DNA of 64,000 nucleotides from Litorimonas sp964352855 (GTDB taxonomy: Bacteria; Pseudomonadota; Alphaproteobacteria; Caulobacterales; Maricaulaceae), in assembly GCA_964352855.1 (NCBI GenBank), contig CAYGTR010000009.1, forward strand, positions 1 to 64,000, in the 5' to 3' direction. The position numbers and the translations under genes were made by a program. The notes under the pieces were generated by a model, which was not told the origin of the DNA, searched no databases, and saw only the letters and a list, made by a program, of their open reading frames with translations. Numbering within the stretch: the stretch's first letter is position 1; the number at the start of each line of letters is the position of its first letter. This document shows positions 45,757-53,998 of the stretch, in pieces.

Positions 45757-45774
45757 CCGTCACACAGCTGTCAC
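45757..45774 (+). promoter_or_regulatory. Pho-box-like PhoB site
   Basis: CCGTCAC-ACAG-CTGTCAC: two 7-bp direct repeats spaced by 4 bp (11-bp period), as in the PhoB consensus of CTGTCAT-type repeats. It lies 45 bp before the receptor start and between two phosphate-acquisition genes. A GCTGTCAA half-site is near 45714. Confidence 0.65.
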
Positions 45775-45819
45775 GAAAAAAGTTGATGCCGCCTCCAACT
45801 TTAATGCTTGGAGGGACTC

Positions 45820-48618
45820 ATGCGTTCAACTTATTCTCAATTCCGTATTATGACACTGTCAGCTTCTATATTGGCGCTTTCATTAGCGACCGCGCCTGCG
45901 GCGTCTGCTCAGTTTTTACAAGGTAAAGTCACAGATGCGACGGGACAAACTGGCTTTCAGGGCGCAGTTGTGTCCGTGGACGGTATTAACCGTTCTGTCA
46001 CAACAGACCGCTTTGGCAACTACCGGATCAACAATCTACCGGCTGGCGATTATAATATCATCGTCAGCTATATTGGTGCGTCCAATGTCAATGAAACGGT
46101 CACTGTTCCGTCGCAGGGCGCGGAGCTTGATATCGTTCTCGGAAATGACGTCGACTTTATAGATAATATTATTGTTGTAGGGACACGGGCGGCCCAAGCT
46201 AGCGCCCTGAACCAGCAACGCGTGGCTGATTCTATTAAGACGATAATTGATTCAGATGGCCTCGGTAATTTTCCTGATACGACGGTGGCTGACTCCTTGC
46301 AACGCGCTGTCGGACTCTCTGTAGAAACAGACCAAGGTGAAGGACGTTATGTGTCTATTCGCGGTATCAATACGGATTTAATCTCGTCTTCTATTAATGG
46401 CGTGCGGACACCGTCTCCCGAAGATCGTCGCGGCGTTCTCTTAGACGGTGTACCCTCCGACCTTTTGGACGGGATTGAAATTCAAAAGTCTCTCACGCCG
46501 GATGTGGACGCCGATAGTCTGGGCGGGGTGATTAATCTCAAGACAATTTCTGCCTTTGACCGTAAAGGGCAATATATCCGCGCCAAAATTGAAGGTCGTT
46601 ACAACGAAATTACAGATATCGTGTCGCCCAAAGCGACGCTGACCTATTCTAATACTTTCAATGATACATTTGGGGCAGCCATCTCATTAAATTATCAAGA
46701 CCTCCGAATTGAGAGCCATAATAACGAGGTTGGCGAATGGGCGCTGGATGATGATACGGGGCTCTATTTTGTCGCCGATGACTTTGAAAACCGCTGGTAT
46801 GACCTGACGCGCGAACGGATTGGCGTGGTCGCCAACTTTGACTGGCGTGTCTCTGATAATACAGAGCTATATTTGCGCACACTTTATAACCGCTATAATG
46901 ATGATGAAATTCGCAATAAATTTGAGTTCCGCGAATTCGACGAAGAAATCACGGCGATCACGCCCACATCCACCACGGCACGCCGGGGCGAGGTTGACGC
47001 CGAAGTGCGTCAACGTAAAGAGTCTCGCAATATCGAAACCTATTCAATCGGCGGCAAGACTGAAATCGACGTTTGGAATTTCGACTATCAAGCGGCCTAT
47101 GCTTATGCCGAAGAAGACGATAGCGACAATCACGACGTCGCCTTCCGCTCCTCCCCCGAACAGCGCAGCGATACGGGTTCTCTGACGATTGATTATTCTG
47201 ATCCGCAACAGCCCACAGTTTCGGGACCCGCCCTTAGCTTTTTACTGGATCCTTCCAACTACACACTGGACACGTTCGAGCAGGAATTTACCGTGAACGA
47301 GGACACAGAATTGTCGGCGCAGTTTAATGTCTCTCGCGATAGTGTATGGGGCGATACGCAAGTGGAGTGGAAAGCGGGCGCAAAGGTGCGTGACCGCGAA
47401 AAAATCCGTGATGCCAATTTGACGTTCCATGAGCGGGAACTCAATCTTGCAGACTTCATACGTGACGATGCAGAGATTACGGATTGGCGCCTCGGAACCC
47501 GCATGTTTGAATGGCCAGACGCCAATCTTACTGCGGCACTTCGCGGTACTTTTACCGATGACGAGTTGAATGCGGACGATACATTCCTCGCCTCAAACGC
47601 TGAAGATTTCGAAATCAATGAACGTATTCTGGCAGGCTACGGTATGGGTACCTTCCGTTTTGGTGATGCCACAGTGGTTGCCGGTGTGCGGATTGAACAA
47701 ACGGATGTGGACCTCGAAGGCGGCTTCTTTGACGAGGAAACGGGTCAAGTGACGCCGCGCAATGTCTCCAAGGATTACACGGATATCTTGCCAAGCTTAA
47801 ATGTGAAATATGATTTCACGGACAAGATAATTGGCCGAGCCGCCTATTATGCCGCCGTTGTGCGCCCCTCATTTGGAGAGGTCGCGCCCAATGCTTTGCT
47901 CAATGATGACCGAGATGAAATTGAACTCGGCAACCCCAATCTGGACGCCTATGACGCCGATAATTTTGATATTACACTAGAGTATTACCCAACAAACCTC
48001 TCCGTGATTTCCGCCGGGTTCTTCTACAAAGATATCGCCAATGCGATTTTTCCGGCCTCGTTTGATATTGGCGATACCCCGGACAATGTCGATTTGGGTT
48101 TCCTGCCGGCTGACTTCCTCGCCACATTGGAAGAAGTGAACACATTTGTGAATGTCGGAAGAAGCGAGATTTACGGGTTTGAATTTAACCTCGTTCAAAA
48201 TCTCGGCGATCTAAGTGACACGCTTGATGGGTTTTTATTCTCGGCCAATCTGACCCTCACCGATAGTGAATCGGTTCTGCCGGATGGCCGCGTTGTGCCG
48301 TTCCTAAAACAGGCTGATACGGTGGGTAATATCGCACTGGGCTATGACAAAGGCCCATGGGACTTGCGCGTCTCTGCCAATTATCGGGGTGATAATTTGG
48401 ATGCGCTGGAGGATAAAGATCTGGACCGGATAACAGATGACCGCCTTTTGATCGAAGCGTCTGCGCGTTACAAATTCAACGACAATATCCAGGTTTATAT
48501 CGAAGGTAAAAACCTGACCGATGCACCCGAATATTATTATTTCGGCGAGACATCGCGCCTCTCACAATATGATGAATTTGGCCGCTCCTTCGTCGTTGGC
48601 GCACGCTTTACTTATTAG
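45820..48618 (+). CDS. TonB-dependent receptor with carboxypeptidase-regulatory-like N-terminus
   Basis: A 932-residue outer-membrane receptor. After the signal peptide (ending ASAQ near residue 31) comes a CarboxypepD_reg-like domain (FLQGKVTDATGQTGFQGAVV to about 110), a plug (ADSLQRAVGLSVETDQGEG) and a 22-strand barrel ending in RFTY with terminal aromatic. The start at 45820 follows GGAGG. It is followed nine bases later by a phytase, so it likely imports phytate or its products. Confidence 0.9.
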   Translation: MRSTYSQFRIMTLSASILALSLATAPAASAQFLQGKVTDATGQTGFQGAVVSVDGINRSVTTDRFGNYRINNLPAGDYNIIVSYIGASNVNETVTVPSQGAELDIVLGNDVDFIDNIIVVGTRAAQASALNQQRVADSIKTIIDSDGLGNFPDTTVADSLQRAVGLSVETDQGEGRYVSIRGINTDLISSSINGVRTPSPEDRRGVLLDGVPSDLLDGIEIQKSLTPDVDADSLGGVINLKTISAFDRKGQYIRAKIEGRYNEITDIVSPKATLTYSNTFNDTFGAAISLNYQDLRIESHNNEVGEWALDDDTGLYFVADDFENRWYDLTRERIGVVANFDWRVSDNTELYLRTLYNRYNDDEIRNKFEFREFDEEITAITPTSTTARRGEVDAEVRQRKESRNIETYSIGGKTEIDVWNFDYQAAYAYAEEDDSDNHDVAFRSSPEQRSDTGSLTIDYSDPQQPTVSGPALSFLLDPSNYTLDTFEQEFTVNEDTELSAQFNVSRDSVWGDTQVEWKAGAKVRDREKIRDANLTFHERELNLADFIRDDAEITDWRLGTRMFEWPDANLTAALRGTFTDDELNADDTFLASNAEDFEINERILAGYGMGTFRFGDATVVAGVRIEQTDVDLEGGFFDEETGQVTPRNVSKDYTDILPSLNVKYDFTDKIIGRAAYYAAVVRPSFGEVAPNALLNDDRDEIELGNPNLDAYDADNFDITLEYYPTNLSVISAGFFYKDIANAIFPASFDIGDTPDNVDLGFLPADFLATLEEVNTFVNVGRSEIYGFEFNLVQNLGDLSDTLDGFLFSANLTLTDSESVLPDGRVVPFLKQADTVGNIALGYDKGPWDLRVSANYRGDNLDALEDKDLDRITDDRLLIEASARYKFNDNIQVYIEGKNLTDAPEYYYFGETSRLSQYDEFGRSFVVGARFTY

Positions 48619-48626
48619 GCCTTGAT

Positions 48627-49676
48627 GTGAAAAAACTGTTATTTCTTTCATCTGTTGCGCTGGCCCTCGGAGCTTGCGCGACAACAGGTACAGAAGCCGA
48701 CTTTCCAGCGTTTCCTGTCATGGCCGCGTTTGAGACGCCTGTGATGGATAGCACGGGCGACTCTGCTGATGATCCTGCGATTTACATCGGACAGAGTGGA
48801 ACAGGCTTTATCGCGGGTACGGATAAGCAATCCGGACTCTACATTTATAATCTGGACGGCAGTCTGCGTAAGTATATGCCGCTGGGGATGATCAATAATG
48901 TCGATCTGCGCGAAGGTTTTTCGTACCTTGACCAAGATTATGTACTGCTTGTCGCTAGTGATGATGAGACCAATTCTATTGTCACGCTTTTGTATGATGC
49001 CAGTGCAGATACATTTATTGAGCCCGAGGGCCATGTTATCTCTACTGGCGATGTGTCACCTTACGGCATTTGCTTGGGTCAAATTGATGACGGAAGTTTT
49101 CAGATCGGTGTGACCACCAAGGCTGGCATCTTCAGTCAATACGCTGTTGCGGCGCAAGGCCAGGCGTTGACCCTGACAAAATCGCGAGAATTTTCGACTC
49201 AAAAACAAACCGAGGGCTGCGTCTTTGATGACCGCACGGATGCTCTTTACCTCGCAGTCGAACTAGGCGCACTCTCTCATTACCCGGCCGCGCCAGAAGC
49301 CGAGCCGACCCGCACCGACATTGCCAAAAGAAGAGAATTTGGACTGCGCGATGACCTGGAAGGTGTGACTGTTTATGAAGACGGCGCCAACAGTGGCTAC
49401 GTTATTGTCTCCTCCCAAGGCAATAATAGCTACGGCGTGTTTTCACTCCCCAGCTTTGATTATGCAGGCCGCTTTGAGATCAAGGACGGAGCCGTTGACC
49501 GCGTCACCTCAACGGACGGTATCGCGGTGACGTCCCAATACACAGCGCGTTTTCCAAAGGGCTTTCTAGTTGTCCAAGACGATATGGACGATACATCGCC
49601 CCCGTCTGATGATTTCAAAAAACAGAATTTCAAAGTCATTGATTGGCGCGATATTCAAGCGCAGTTGAAAAAATAA
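48627..49676 (+). CDS. Beta-propeller phytase lipoprotein
   Basis: A 349-residue phytase with lipobox LGAC (Cys17) and GTG start. Six-bladed-propeller phytase motifs are visible: SADDPAIYI, GTDKQSGLYIYNLDG, NNVDLREGF, and GLRDDLEGVTVYED with SSQGNNSYGVF. These enzymes use calcium to remove phosphates from inositol hexakisphosphate. It is in one transcript with the TonB receptor, and PhoX could complete phosphate release. Confidence 0.9.
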   Translation: MKKLLFLSSVALALGACATTGTEADFPAFPVMAAFETPVMDSTGDSADDPAIYIGQSGTGFIAGTDKQSGLYIYNLDGSLRKYMPLGMINNVDLREGFSYLDQDYVLLVASDDETNSIVTLLYDASADTFIEPEGHVISTGDVSPYGICLGQIDDGSFQIGVTTKAGIFSQYAVAAQGQALTLTKSREFSTQKQTEGCVFDDRTDALYLAVELGALSHYPAAPEAEPTRTDIAKRREFGLRDDLEGVTVYEDGANSGYVIVSSQGNNSYGVFSLPSFDYAGRFEIKDGAVDRVTSTDGIAVTSQYTARFPKGFLVVQDDMDDTSPPSDDFKKQNFKVIDWRDIQAQLKK

Positions 49677-50370
49677 ACACGTTCCCAAGCCAGTTCACTG
49701 GCTTGCACACATTTCCGTTCACGGAAAGCTTGGCCCCGATATGTTTTGCTAACCTCAAACGTATTGGGGCTAAGTTATATCATTTGGTGCAATAAGAAGC
49801 CTTGATTCATGCACGATTTCTATGAGGACTTACGTCCGGTATTAGGATTCATCGCGACATCAGCTCTGGGGCCAAAATGACGTAAATCATTTCAGCATTG
49901 CGCATTTGTCTCCACTGACTTAAATTTACGACGCACGTCTGCCTAATCAGCGTGTGGAGTTCACCGGCTCCTCTGACGACCAAGACGGCCCAGATTGGGC
50001 ACGTCCTATTTTCGCGTGTCTCCGGTTTCGGCCGGTCTCTAGCTGCACTTTCGTCAATACGGTAATATATTCCATATAACGCCTACATATGTCTGTGTTT
50101 ACATGATTTGGCCTGTTTATTAGGCATAATAAAGAAGCCCTATCACTCTATATGACGGCTCATTTATGACTGGTAAAATATGCCCTGCAGACAGGATCCC
50201 TAGTCTCTCCGGCGTCATTTCAAACATCTGTTAGCAGTCAGATTATCGTTTGAATGCACCACTATGCTGCTCAAAATAACAAGTTGGTGGAACCAATAGA
50301 AGGCACGGTTTCATCTCCGGTAAAATCACCTTAGAGAACCATCCGGCCAGACGTTACTCACCGAGCTTGC
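49677..50370. other. Long non-coding stretch between phytase and IS110
   Basis: About 700 bp without a convincing gene. CAAGCCAGT-TC-ACTGGCTTG at 49686-49705 forms a 9-bp hairpin just after the phytase stop but lacks a T-run. Nothing else recognised; part may be the non-coding end of the IS110 element. Confidence 0.35.
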
Positions 50371-50408
50371 CGTCCTGCGCAGGACGCTCTGGATCACTAC
50401 TTCCAGAG
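50371..50408. repeat. Two tandem perfect hairpins beyond the IS110 transposase
   Basis: CGTCCTGCGCAGGACG (50371-50386) is a perfect 16-bp palindrome. Immediately next, CTCTGGA and TCCAGAG (50387-50408) make a 7-bp stem with 8-nt loop. They lie 11 bp past the transposase stop and may be the structured right end of the element or a terminator. Confidence 0.6.
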
Positions 50409-50418
50409 CAAACTGTTG

Positions 50419-51537
50419 TCAGACCGCGACCTCATATGTCGGCGGCATGGGAACGTTCTTAAGTGCTCTCGCTTCTGATATGCTGATGTTCTTGGGCCTG
50501 AACTTATCGTTCTGAACCCACATTTTGTGCATGATAATAGCGAGCTTTCTGGCAACAGCGATACGGGCTTTTGAGAAGCCGATCCGCTTTGCCAAGCGTA
50601 TGCCCCAGGCTTTAAGACTGCTCCAATCACTTGTGCCCGATAACAATACGGTCGCGGCTGTTACAAGCGCGCGTCTTGTCGCGGGGTCACCGCGTTTAGA
50701 GATACCTTTATCATAATCGGTTTCGCCGGATTGATGCCGTTGTGGCGTAAGCCCAAAATATGCGGCTACATCTGTTGATTTTTTGAAGCGTTCAGGGTTA
50801 TCGACAGCGGAGTAAAAAGTCAAAGCTGTAACGGGTCCAACACCGGGTATGGCCATAAACCGTTTGGTCTGCGCTATATCATTTGCCATGTCTTCTATGC
50901 GTTTCGTCAAAGGCTTAATTTGAAGGCATATTGAACGGTATAGATCGAGCGAAGGCAATATCGTAGGCTTGAGGCGGACGCCGAATAAATCGGCTTCGTT
51001 TAATGCCATTACGACGCGCGAACGGAATGTATCATGATGAACACCGCCGCGATCAATCAAAATGCCATATGGTTTCAGTATGCCTGCAATATGATTTTCC
51101 AAAGACACTCTCAATTTCACCAAATGAGCGCGTGTCGATAATAGTGTTCTGGTTTCTTGAGCCACTTGAGAGCGGATTCGAACAACTTTGAGAAAATCTT
51201 CCCCGCCCATACGAAGAAGTTGGGCTAATCCTCTGGCATCGTTTTTGTCAGTCTTGTTTCTGAACGTTGCAAGAAACCTATGCGCCTGAAAAGTCTCCAT
51301 ACATAACATATCGAGACCAAGGTCAGCCAGTCCTTGATGCAACCATGAACTCATATTGCCAGCCTCAAGCCCAGCGCGAACTTTTAATTGCGTGTCAATG
51401 CGATTGCTGAGCCAACCATAAATATCTTGTGGTCGGCTCACGGCCATACCTTCACAAATTATCTTTCCTTCACCATCAATGACGCAAATCGCCGTTGACT
51501 TCTGGCCCACATCTAAGCCCACAAAATATTCCGACAT
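50419..51537 (-). CDS. IS110-family transposase
   Basis: A 372-residue IS110 transposase with an N-terminal DEDD (RuvC-like) domain, VGLDVGQKSTAICVID, AGLEAGNMSSW and KTDKNDARGLAQLLR giving the acidic residues. A C-terminal transposase_20 domain carries AIPGVGPVTALTFYS and TPQRHQSGETDYDKGISKRG with the conserved Ser. The start at 51537 follows AGGAGG. The gene appears intact, so this element may still be mobile. Confidence 0.93.
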   Translation of the reverse strand: MSEYFVGLDVGQKSTAICVIDGEGKIICEGMAVSRPQDIYGWLSNRIDTQLKVRAGLEAGNMSSWLHQGLADLGLDMLCMETFQAHRFLATFRNKTDKNDARGLAQLLRMGGEDFLKVVRIRSQVAQETRTLLSTRAHLVKLRVSLENHIAGILKPYGILIDRGGVHHDTFRSRVVMALNEADLFGVRLKPTILPSLDLYRSICLQIKPLTKRIEDMANDIAQTKRFMAIPGVGPVTALTFYSAVDNPERFKKSTDVAAYFGLTPQRHQSGETDYDKGISKRGDPATRRALVTAATVLLSGTSDWSSLKAWGIRLAKRIGFSKARIAVARKLAIIMHKMWVQNDKFRPKNISISEARALKNVPMPPTYEVAV

Positions 51538-51726
51538 CACCGTCCTCCTGTTTAATTTGTTAAGGTAAACCTCATACACCAACAGAATGCGCCTAAGGGT
51601 CAGATAATATGCCAGTGCAGCTACATGCATAGAGGGCGTAGGAATGTCCAAGACTTGCCCAAACACTACGCACGGGTAGGCTTGCTTCCCCGTTCTGGTG
51701 ATCTCCGGCTTAACGGAGACTAGATC
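51538..51726 (-). ncRNA. Candidate IS110 bridge-RNA region
   Basis: A non-coding stretch of about 190 bp precedes the transposase on the same strand. In the IS110 group the upstream non-coding end encodes a structured bridge RNA of similar length that recognises target and donor DNA. Here the location and length fit, but loops were not checked. In the IS1111 group the RNA lies downstream instead, so the hairpins at 50371-50408 are the alternative place. Confidence 0.35.
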
Positions 51727-51894
51727 ATGTCAGACCCTGAAAATGCAGATCCTGATATACAGCGAAAAACAGAAATAACTTTGGAACTTGAGCAAAGAGA
51801 GCGCTTGCTTGAAACATTTTTGATGATCGAGACTTATGATGGGCGCGAAGAGATTATTCGGACGTGCGAAAAATACGCAAAATTAGAGACATAG
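51727..51894 (+). CDS. Small acidic protein, 55 residues
   Basis: A 55-residue frame starting MSDPENADPDIQRKTEIT, helix-rich, with many Glu and Arg and a single Cys. No family recognised. CGGAG at 51714-51718 serves as ribosome-binding site but can pair with CTCCG at 51703-51707 across a 6-nt loop, which could hide it. Location next to IS110 leaves open that it is chance or a remnant. Confidence 0.4.
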   Translation: MSDPENADPDIQRKTEITLELEQRERLLETFLMIETYDGREEIIRTCEKYAKLET

Positions 51895-52098
51895 GCAACA
51901 TCATGGAGGGATATACAAAAGCCGCGATTAAGCGGCGACGGGGTTGTGGGCCTGCGCAACCTTTGAACTCCGTCCAAGGGCCGCTTGGCGCCTGCCTACG
52001 CTCGCGCTTCCCTGTCGCTTCGCTTTAGGGGTCGCTCGCTTGCGTGTTTCAATATCCAAACCGTCAAAGCGAGAGCGTGCTTGAATTAGATTATAAGG

Positions 52099-52131
52099 GC
52101 GGCCCTTGGCGGGCCGGCTTTTGTTGTTTTT
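52099..52131 (+). terminator. Possible terminator
   Basis: CGGCCC-TTGGC-GGGCCG stem at 52100-52116 is followed by a T-rich run to 52131. The region from 51895 to 52448 otherwise has no gene; it also has a GCCGC/GCGGC hairpin near 51920, a REP-like palindrome and the att repeat. Confidence 0.5.
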
Positions 52132-52203
52132 GTTCCTTTGTATGTGAGTTTTGCGTGGTGTTCATGACGGTGATAGATTGCGTTGAGGTGAAAGACTGAA
52201 GTT

Positions 52204-52258
52204 CCCTTGGTGCGCCTGTCCCCCTGTTAACAGGGGGATGGGGTGACACCGCCAAGGA
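52204..52258. repeat. REP-like palindrome next to the island end
   Basis: The centre TCCCCCTGTTAACAGGGGGA (52219-52238) is a perfect 20-bp palindrome. Outer arms CCTTGG (52205-52210) and CCAAGG (52252-52257) are also inverted. It ends seven bases before the tRNA-Ser 3'-end repeat. It may be a REP-type element or a recombinase or regulator site. Confidence 0.6.
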
Positions 52259-52264
52259 GGAAGG

Positions 52265-52280
52265 CCCTTCGTCTCCGCCA
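52265..52280 (+). repeat. Candidate attR, copy of tRNA-Ser 3' end
   Basis: CCCTTCGTCTCCGCCA, identical and in the same orientation as the end of tRNA-Ser at 31579-31594. With that copy it bounds about 20.7 kb. The rest of a tRNA is absent, as expected for an att remnant. Confidence 0.7.
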
Positions 52281-52448
52281 CTATTTTGGCTTAAGTCCCT
52301 GTTTCCAGTATACTCTATTGGACATCACACTTTTGGCTGTGTTGTATAGTTTCTATCGGATGAAACGACGCATGAAGATATAGTTCCCTTCGTCAAACAT
52401 CTAATAATCTCACTATAAATTAGGCTTCTCTAATTTCCTGATATGTTT

Positions 52449-53963
52449 TTAAGGCATTTCGGCTTTGCAAAACTTATTAATGAAGTCTTGGTGTGTGGGC
52501 ATTTGATTTAAGCAGGCTTCAGTCACACGTTCCATTTGCGACATTCTCTCGCTCAAAATGGTTTCAGGCAAATTATCTGCCATGGGGTGGTAAGACTTGG
52601 GCGTTATGCCTTGACCATGCATAACGGCTAACCAGCTTGTTTCGCCAAATATTTCATTGTCATGTCGGTAGACACGTGCATTATCTTTATAAAGCGTTAT
52701 ACGATCTGTGAGAGTTTGTGGAATATCCATATTTTTACAATATTCCCAAAACGGGCTATCCTCGCGTTCCGTCGCATAATAGTGCAAAATGAGAAAATCC
52801 CGAACTTGCTTATATTCCAGCAAGGTTCTCTCATTGAAATAATCTATATTAGATTGCGCAAAGTTTTTATCCGGAAAACTCGCCATAAGACGCGCAATCG
52901 CTGTTTGGATGAGGTGAATTGAAGTGGATTCTAGAGGTTCTAAAAAACCGGCAGCTAAACCTAACGCGACCACATTTTTATGCCATGTTTTCTTACGAAT
53001 ACCTGTTTTGAAACGTATAAAGTTCGGCTCTGAGGTGGGCGCCCCGTCTAGGTCTTTATTCAAACTTTCCAAGGCTTCATCGTCACTCATATATTCTGAA
53101 CAATAAACATGTCCGTTGCCATTTCGTGATTGTAGCGGAATGCGCCATTGCCACCCGGCTTTTTTCGCCGTTGCCCGCGTATAGGGTGACGGGGGTGCGC
53201 TTGATTGACTGGCTCTAGCAATCGCGCGGTCACAAGGCAGGACTGAACTCCAGTCCTCATATCCTGTTTTCAAGGTCTGCTCGATCAATAACCCTCTGAA
53301 GCCCGAGCAATCGATATATAGGTCTCCCTCATATGTGTCGCTACTTTCCAGCGTTACACTCTGGATATGCCCGTTTTCAGGATTTTGTGTGGCATGTATG
53401 ATTTTGCCTTCGGTGCGCGTGACTCCCCTCGCTTCTGCAAAGTCCCGCATGAACTTAGCATAGAGTGACGCGTCGAATTGGAAGGCATAAACAATTGAGT
53501 TTAGCGGCGAGTTTTTCAGACTCATATCAGGGCGTTGAAATTTTCCTTGTTTTGCAGCCAAGATTTGCAAGCAATAATTATCGAGCGCGGGCGCTTTGCC
53601 CATGTGATTATAGCGATGCCAGAAATGATGAAAGCGTAGCCCCTCCATAGGAATTCCATAATCGCCAAAAGGATGAATATAACTCTCTCCTAATTTCCCC
53701 CAATTGACGAACTCGATCCCCAGCTTGAATGTCGCTTTTGTTTTCCGAACAAAATCATCTTCATCAAGACCTAACAATCGATTATAGTAAGTAATATGAG
53801 GAATTGTCGCTTCACCCACACCGACGGTGCCAATCGTTTCGGATTCAATCAGTCGAATGTTGACATCATTATCATTTATAAGTCTAGACATTCCGGCCGC
53901 AACCATCCAGCCTGCTGTTCCTCCCCCTACAATAACGATGTTTTTAATTTTTAAATCTTGCAT
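52449..53963 (-). CDS. Flavin-dependent tryptophan-halogenase-family protein
   Basis: A 504-residue protein of the tryptophan halogenase family (PrnA/RebH/BrvH-like). FAD site IVGGGTAGWM, GVGEATIPHI, the predicted catalytic Lys80 in ATFKLGIEF, the GWQWRIPLQSRNGNGHVY motif and LEPLESTSIHLIQ are intact. It should form hypohalous acid from FADH2, O2 and halide and direct it via the Lys. Last of four tandem genes, 35 bp after its neighbour. The natural substrate is unknown; indole- or tryptophan-like compounds are the usual guess. Confidence 0.88.
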   Translation of the reverse strand: MQDLKIKNIVIVGGGTAGWMVAAGMSRLINDNDVNIRLIESETIGTVGVGEATIPHITYYNRLLGLDEDDFVRKTKATFKLGIEFVNWGKLGESYIHPFGDYGIPMEGLRFHHFWHRYNHMGKAPALDNYCLQILAAKQGKFQRPDMSLKNSPLNSIVYAFQFDASLYAKFMRDFAEARGVTRTEGKIIHATQNPENGHIQSVTLESSDTYEGDLYIDCSGFRGLLIEQTLKTGYEDWSSVLPCDRAIARASQSSAPPSPYTRATAKKAGWQWRIPLQSRNGNGHVYCSEYMSDDEALESLNKDLDGAPTSEPNFIRFKTGIRKKTWHKNVVALGLAAGFLEPLESTSIHLIQTAIARLMASFPDKNFAQSNIDYFNERTLLEYKQVRDFLILHYYATEREDSPFWEYCKNMDIPQTLTDRITLYKDNARVYRHDNEIFGETSWLAVMHGQGITPKSYHPMADNLPETILSERMSQMERVTEACLNQMPTHQDFINKFCKAEMP

Positions 53964-53998
53964 TTATCTAAGATCTTTCGGTTTGTGACCATTTTGTA

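Noticed and set aside
51895..52130. Possible tmRNA or other structured RNA near the island end
   Set aside because: No tag-peptide frame or recognised core; only simple hairpins and a possible terminator.
52417..52436. AAATTAG/CTAATTT hairpin after the halogenase operon as terminator
   Set aside because: AT-only 7-bp stem with no T-run on the minus strand; too weak to call.
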